Source: Chalara sp. BL73 (lineage: Eukaryota > Ascomycota > Leotiomycetes > Helotiales). From it: a DNA stretch of 64,000 nucleotides. Shown here in pieces: positions 58,013-64,000 of the stretch. The stretch's first letter is position 1. Every line of letters begins with the position of its first letter. Below the pieces are notes generated by a model. It was not told the origin of the DNA. It was given only the letters and a program-made list of their open reading frames with translations, and made no database searches. The DNA is taken from assembly GCA_918026815.1 (NCBI GenBank), contig CAKJVC010000201.1, positions 186,001 through 250,000 on the forward strand, given 5' to 3'. Position numbers and translations under genes: made by a program.

Positions 58013-59193
58013 ATGCATTTGAAGGCAAATCTTCTGGCTACCATTGCCACCTTTGTTGCGACAACCATAGCAACTAATGGCTATGGAGAGGCAAGCAAGA
58101 ATTGGGTGAAGAAGTTTGACAATCTGGTTGCTTTTGGAGACAGGTATGAATGAGCATGTACTGGTAGTAACCTTCTAACATTATACCATAGTTACACCGA
58201 CGAGAGTCGCCTGGGCTATTTCTTCCAACACAATGGCACAGCTCCTCCACCAGGGACAACCCTCCCTCCTAGCACCTCTGCGCCAGGAGGAGGCATTACA
58301 TGGCCACGCTGGGTATCGAATTACACTGGGGCGAGATTATACAATTATGCAGTGTCTGGGGCAGTATGCGACAATAAGATCATATATCGATATCTAGCAG
58401 GCATCTATGGTCCATTTCCAGATGTCGTATATGAAGCCAATGCTTTTGTGGCGGATACAAAATATATCAACGCGTCGACACATAGTAATACATTTTATCC
58501 AAACCGCAAATCAGATAATACTGTCTACTCTATATGGATAGGGACCAATGACCTCGGGAACGGAGCCTTCCTTACGGATAGCAGTTTAGATCATTCGACA
58601 ATTCCAGACTATGTAGATTGTATTTTTGACCGATTTGATCAGATCTACCAAACCGGGGGTCGACATTTTGTCCTTATGAACTTGTCCCCATTAGAATTGT
58701 CGCCTCTATATGGAATGCCAGAGGTGCCAGGAACGCTTGCTGCAAGTCATTTCTGGGTCGACAAAGTAAGAGGTCCATTGTTTATTACGTCTTCGAGACT
58801 AACATGATATAGCCAGCAAACACCTCTGAAGTCAGCGGTAAGATGAAACAGTATACCAATTTAGTGAACAGCATCTTTGAGTACCGCACACCATTCGAGG
58901 TCTTGGTCGCGAAACGCTATCCGGGAGCGTCAATTGCTCTATTCGATACCCATTCATTGATGGTAGACATCTATAATACACCAGAGAAGTATTTGTCGAG
59001 TCCGGCGAACGTCTCAGGACAGTACTATCTTTGTGAATTGGCAGGGTCTCCCTGTGCGATCCAGCCAGGAACAAATTTGAGTCAATTCTTCTGGTACGAC
59101 GAGTTACATCCAAGTGAGCGGGTGGATGAGGTGATAGCGAAGGAGTTTGTTAGTGTGGTGAAAGGAGATAGCAAGTATGCTACTTATTGGTAG
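58013..59193 (+). CDS. Secreted GDSL/SGNH esterase (CE16-like, 361 aa)
   Basis: Three exons, 58013-58143, 58192-58765 and 58813-59193; the first junction rebuilds the catalytic block LVAFGDSYTDESRLGY. Residues 1 to about 20 form a signal peptide (LLATIATFVATTIAT), so it is secreted. SGNH-hydrolase landmarks are in order: Ser in GDSY (residue 44), the Gly block YAVSGAVCDN, IGTNDLG near 160-165, and DELHP near 331-335 with catalytic Asp and His. Several N-glycosylation sequons (NYT, NTS, NVS, NLS) fit a secreted enzyme. Fungal relatives of this size are acetylesterases of carbohydrate esterase family 16 or lipase-like enzymes acting on plant cell wall esters. The precise substrate is inferred only. 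Confidence 0.93.
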
Positions 59194-59995
59194 ATATGAA
59201 TATAGGGCAAATGTATTTCTACCTCTTACTTGCATCATGAGACCAGTCTTAGATTGGCTCGGGAGTCTAAATGGATGCCTGAATTCTGGTGCATACGATG
59301 TTGCAATTACTACTGCTGCTGCTGTGGCGGAGGACGCAAGTAAACTTGCAATCTTCGAAAGATTGGAACGCCTTCCATCACCCGTTCTCCATGTCTCCCC
59401 GATACAGCTTCCACATACAAGGCTAGAATCGAGCTTCATCAAGAGCGAGGATCTGGGGGAATAATGAGAAATTCCTTATGACATTGTGATATGCTCAATA
59501 GCGTGGCATTTTGTTGTGTATCTCGACAATAATACCCCTCCCTCCAAAAGACTGAACGCCCTCTTCGGTACTCGTGCTCCTCCCCCCCACCACTGTCGAT
59601 CATGGCATGTTCAATTGCCAGCTTCGTAATTACCTTACTGGAGAGTCATGTTGTGCATGTCCAGTTGAGGAGCAGGCTTGTCTGTTCGCATCCACTCATC
59701 ACCTAGAAATGACCCTGGTCAGGCTCGCTTCTGCTGTTCCTGGCGTCCCGCATGAATTTACTCCCCAGTCCCGTCCCCCCTAACACGACCTTCATCACCA
59801 CAAGTGACCACCACTCCCGAGAACCCCCTTGTTGTCTAACCATATCTCTAACCTCATCTTGCGTTCCCTGATCCATAAACAATCCGGCCAAGTCATCGTG
59901 TTCACCTGCGGCGCATGCCCTGAACCCTTAATCAACGCCATGCCCTGGTAGGCAAAACGTCGCCTATCGCAGCCAGCCCATTACACCAGTGTGCC
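59194..59995. other. Intergenic region upstream of the SS18-like gene
   Basis: 802 bp with short frames in several phases and no domain. It probably holds the esterase 3' UTR and the promoter and 5' UTR of the SS18-like gene. Confidence 0.45.
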
Positions 59996-61576
59996 ATGTA
60001 TGCGCCTTCATATGGCTACGGGCCTGGGAACGGCTCGCAACCATTCCATCCCAATGGAGCTCAAGGCCAGCCCCAGAATACCCACCAACAACAGCAACAG
60101 CAACAGCCAGGCCAGCAGCCTCAGCAGATGATGTATAATCCTCAAGCGCAGGTTCAGCAAGCTTATGGCGCCGCAGCGCAATCTCAGCCATTGCCATATG
60201 GTGTGCCGAGCCCCGGCATGGGCGGAAATGCAGGTGGAATGGGAATGATGCAGAATAGCGGTTTGACGCAGATGCCTGGCGGACAGAGTATGTTTGTGCT
60301 TTCCTTTTCTCTTTCTCTTCCTCTGTCTTTTCGTGGCTGCCACTTGCATATGTCTGCACCTCTTACCGTTTTCCGCGCAAGGAAACTGCACTCTGCCATC
60401 ATCCATCTTAGCAATCTCACAACTTCTGCTAGCATCTGCCACTCAGCATCTCCTCCGAAACTGACGACGTTGTTAGTAGGTCAATACCAAACCCCATATA
60501 CCACGTCTCCATACGGTACAAGCATACCAACGTCTTCATCTTCAAATCTGCCACAGAATTTTATGCCCGCCACCTCTGGCGCGCCAAACTTTCAGATGAA
60601 TGCTTCACAGATGAATCCGCAGCAAAATCGCATGCAGCCACCTCCACAATCATCAACACCAAATCCAAGAGCTCCATACGGTGGTGTTGGGCAGCATACT
60701 CCGCCAAATGCTGGCCCGCAGCCTCAGTTCTCTACTCCGCAGAATGTCAACCAACCCCATATGCAGACACCGAATAATCAGCAGACGCAAGCGATGGTCT
60801 CAACACCGCAAACACCAAATTTCCCTCCTGGAACTCAAATGTCAGGAAATGCAGCTCCGCCCATGAGTCCAGAGTCAGAAGCAAGAGAGAAACAACGTGT
60901 CACATTACTTCTGGATATCAACATCCAACTATTACTAGAAGCGTCACGCATTCAAGCTATACAAGCAGCAGAGAAGGAGAAAGCTGGAGAAGTTATAAAC
61001 CCAGCTAATATGTCTTTGCTGGCAAAGGCCGCTGCAAATGACTATGTTGCGTGAGTTGAATTATCCCCTGTAATGATCCGTATAATTTTGACCGAAACTA
61101 GTTGTATGCGCCGCCTTCAAGCAAACCTTGCATATCTCGCGGCAATTGCAGATAGATCTCACAAGCCATCTTCTCAAATCCCGCCTCATCCAGCGATCAT
61201 GACCGCGCCTACTATTACCTCCAAATCTACATCTGAACAAACCTCGCCACCCACCAAAATCGAAGATAAGGAAAAGGATGAGAAGCTTGATATAACCCAG
61301 TATGACAAAGAAAGAGTAGAGTTATTGGCTCGGCATTATACTCGTCTGCAGGAGTTATTTCCGGGCGTTGACATAAGTAAAGGAGGCGCCGCCATTCAGA
61401 AGCCTGGGCATACGATTGTGCAACCTCAACAAAAGTCGAATCCCGCTTCCGCGGCAGGGAACGCTGCAGGGAACCCGACTCAAAATACAAGTCAAGACCC
61501 TAATGCCTCAGACCTGGCGCACAATCAAGACCAAGTCTCTGGACCTCCTGCGCAAGTTACTCCAGTGCAAGGATGA
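59996..61576 (+). CDS. SS18/SSXT-like protein, putative SWI/SNF subunit (445 aa)
   Basis: Three exons, 59996-60287, 60480-61050 and 61102-61576. The N-terminal 250 residues are Gln/Pro/Asn/Gly-rich (HQQQQQQQPGQQPQQ). An SSXT-type helix pair follows: VTLLLDINIQLLLEASRIQA and, across intron 2, CMRRLQANLAYLAAIADRSH, matching the SS18 N-terminal pattern (LLD.N..L, then LQ.NL.YLA.IAD). Human SS18 and yeast Snf11 are small SWI/SNF chromatin-remodelling subunits with this helix. The remainder has a charged helix (EKDEKLDITQYDKERVELLA, then HYTRLQELFPGV) and a low-complexity tail. Intron 1 is long for this window (192 nt), a multiple of three and free of stops, so retention would add 64 residues. Confidence 0.82.
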
Positions 61577-63432
61577 GGTACCGACAAGCAAGCTTTCATA
61601 GTGAATAGTGGGATTGCACCCGAGATATGGGAACGTCGATATGAATTTAGCATGCATGTCCTCGAAATACCTATATAATAAGCGCGCCCTCGGCTGCGAG
61701 GTAGGTTGCTTGCAGACAGCTGACGAAGCAAGGTCAAGTGAACGCCGATCGGAAATTGAGGCTTGAGACCGTGTTAAGTTATGGCAAATTTTAGTGCAAT
61801 GCGAACTCTCAACTGGGAATTTGCATACTGCGGAATCCGAACAAAATGATATGGGCCCAGGTTTTGGATTTTATCTTATTTCGAAAAGGTATCAAGATTG
61901 AGGCAGTATTGATAAGCTGAGATCAACTTGTATACAACTATAAGAGAGGGGAGTTTCTAGGAGGCACCGGTACTGTTATTTTGGATGCTCAAGTCCCCCT
62001 GAGCTCTAAATGAGAGGCATAGCTGAGTAGTTGAAGATGAGGAAAATTTTGTATAGCATTAATATGGAAGCTTAACCATGCATCTATATTGACTTGTTAT
62101 GATCTTTTGTTGCTTTTTTTTACGGCTCTAGGCGAAATTGAAGGATCGTGAAGCCATATACATCACGGAACTGTGAGACTGCCTGTTATCTGCTGAGCGT
62201 GCTTCCAATTAAGCGAATCCTGTTAGCATCTGCCCGCTTACTGCACTCACTTGCCGTGCGAATATAAAGCAGTTCCATGTTAGGGTCTCATTTCGTGCAA
62301 GTACAACTTCTGGTTTTCAAAACAAGCCAGACCATAGTTGTTTCATAGTCAATGCTTATCATCTTCCAACTTGGAAGCATCCGTGATATATGTGAAGCCG
62401 GTCTGAATGCTCCATAGCATCAAAGTCGTCCAGAACTTGCTCCATGTTCACAGGTGTACAGATATAGTTCCTAAGTCATCCCGTTTGAGCGCCGGCTTGT
62501 TGTAATAATTTTACGCATGTTGTCGTCGATATTCCGGTCTGTGTATCCGATGCGGTTTTCATGTTCTTCCTAGAGGACGGAAGTATAGTTGGGAAGGACG
62601 TGTACGCAAGAATGGTCTTCTTGGTTTTGTTTTTACGGATCGGTAATAGAGCCCTCTGCTTCGAGCTGGCATTTTCCGGGAAAGTGGCACTATATAGATG
62701 AAGTCTCATTTCAAGTTGTGGCTCGGATCTTCATCTTGGTATCTTAATTTTTTTTCGTGATTTGAGGACGTCGGAATAGAATGGATCGGAATCATGGGGG
62801 CGGCCGCACATGCCGACAGGAGCGTAGGGTTATTTTCGAACCATGATATTTACAAAGTAAATAGTTTAGAATTAAATTACCAAATCAGCATTTTTGAATT
62901 GTTCGGCGAATATAGAAAGCAATGATAAGGGTTCTTCCCTCCAGAGTGAGGTAACATAAAACACATTTTGGCTTTCCTTGCTAAATGTCTACCTAGGTAG
63001 ATGCAAGCAACGAACATGAACAATAATTAAGGTGGGACAATAGGCTGTCGCTTAACATGATTAGTGATCAGAAGAAAAGGGGGCAACAGGGGGTTTGCCG
63101 ATTAAGTGACTCGCCCCAAGCAGTGATGTGCTGGCAAGACGAGGCCAGTCGGGAGTAAAGTACATTTAGATTGCATGAGCGATTTTGAGATTACATCTGC
63201 CAAGAATTTAGATTATGGAAGGTTTTTTAATGTGTTGAACATATAGCATGTAGCGTATTTACAACTTTACAAGATCCTCTTATAACAGAGTTCAAGCTAG
63301 TAAATAACTCCAGAATAAAAAGCTATTAAAGCTTGAAGACGTATTTATGTAATAAATGGCCAAGAAATAATCATATCGGAAAATTTACTGTACCACTCAT
63401 GTAGGAAGCAGAAAGGGAATAAATCCTGATCA
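61577..63432. other. Gene-poor tail region
   Basis: About 1.85 kb of AT-rich DNA. No frame over 80 codons and no domain is visible. A GCGGCCGC octamer lies near 62800. I see no transposon ends. Confidence 0.45.
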
Positions 63433-64000
63433 TTGGAGGCATTGGAGCTCAAGGAGCAGGAGCGGGTCGGGATGCAAGCCGCCTTCAATTCCATAGCCCA
63501 AACTCTTCCTAACCTTTCCTCAAAAGCGAGCCTTACTCGGAGCCACCCCTTCATTTGGCATTCCAATCCATCGACCCCGCCTTGGTTAATACCAACAGCT
63601 CCAACATTGGTGACTAAGCAGAGATCTGATGGGGCATGGCAGCTTCGAGATAGCAGGAGAACACCACATCAAGTATTTTGTGCCGATGAGCGTGGAGCTA
63701 TCATGTCAGGCTATAAGGTGGAACCCCATATTTCGGACCAGCCATTTAATGGGAAGGCGGAGGTTGAGGATTGGATGATGGAAATATGAGATGGAACGTG
63801 TTGGCGAGTTGTATGCATTTGGAGACGTTGAGCGAGATTCTGGTGCCGTTCAGGGAGATTACGCATAGCGGTGAATCAGGGGATAAATTCAAAGTCGCCA
63901 TTGCGATGGTCGTCGGCTAGGAGCAGCTTGCACGGTCGTTTCAGGAGATTACTGGGAAGAATGTGGTTTCCATGATAATTACGCTTTATAGATGATTGGA
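63433..64000 (+). pseudogene. Decayed NmrA-like NAD(P)-binding protein remnant (cut by window end)
   Basis: The stretch near 63690-63780 reads ISDQPFNGKAEVEDWM, which resembles the FDGKAEVEEYIR helix of NmrA-like (HSCARG-type) redox-sensing proteins. After a frame change, 63813-63960 reads HLETLSEILVPFREITHSG and, past an in-frame TAG, EQLARSFQEITGKNVVSM, resembling the later GEQ..F.EVTGK segment. The central substrate-binding part and the N-terminal Rossmann glycine motif are missing. An intron cannot explain the TAG and the lost core. The match is short and made by eye. Confidence 0.4.

Overview
This is a piece of nuclear DNA from a filamentous ascomycete fungus (Pezizomycotina; a Leotiomycete is my guess, not shown by the sequence). 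The evidence is many short spliceosomal introns (mostly 46-99 nt, GT...AG, with CTAAC-like branch sites), a gene every 2-4 kb on both strands, and fungus-specific families (HET, 2EXR, ArAE/FUSC-like transporter, IST1, Pezizomycotina-type INCENP). I rebuilt gene models by joining open frames across introns; exon coordinates are in each entry.

Region 1 (1-19.5 kb) is unusual. Four large genes, all on the minus strand (1215-3206, 4677-7020, 8582-12555, 15833-19402), encode proteins of 646, 763, 1307 and 1166 residues with one plan: soluble N-terminus, long coiled coil, one strong membrane span, and a Ser/Thr-rich C-terminal tail. Three share a phase-2 first intron after a short basic first exon, and all four carry a splice donor 8-35 nt after the stop codon, which suggests an ancient tandem family. 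I recognise none of them. The long spacers hold two kinds of tandem repeat that can fold into hairpins.

Region 2 (19.5-39 kb) is mixed and accessory-like: an ankyrin-only protein, a 2EXR protein, a class II aldolase-like protein, the conserved tRNA m5C methyltransferase NCL1/TRM4, an amidoligase-family protein, a HET-domain protein, an unrecognised AT-hook-like protein and a frameshifted 3'-5' exonuclease pseudogene. A near-perfect 31-bp inverted repeat lies in the NCL1/amidoligase divergent promoter.

Region 3 (39-62 kb) is a conserved housekeeping block: ArAE/FUSC-like membrane transporter, IST1 (ESCRT-III), a J-domain protein, INCENP/Sli15 (chromosomal passenger complex), a mitochondrial acyl-CoA dehydrogenase, a secreted GDSL esterase and an SS18/SSXT-like putative SWI/SNF subunit. 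Several pairs are divergent and share short promoters (transporter/IST1, INCENP/acyl-CoA dehydrogenase).

Region 4 (62-64 kb) is gene-poor and ends in a decayed NmrA-like reductase remnant. I found no rRNA, tRNA, CRISPR or clear transposase gene.
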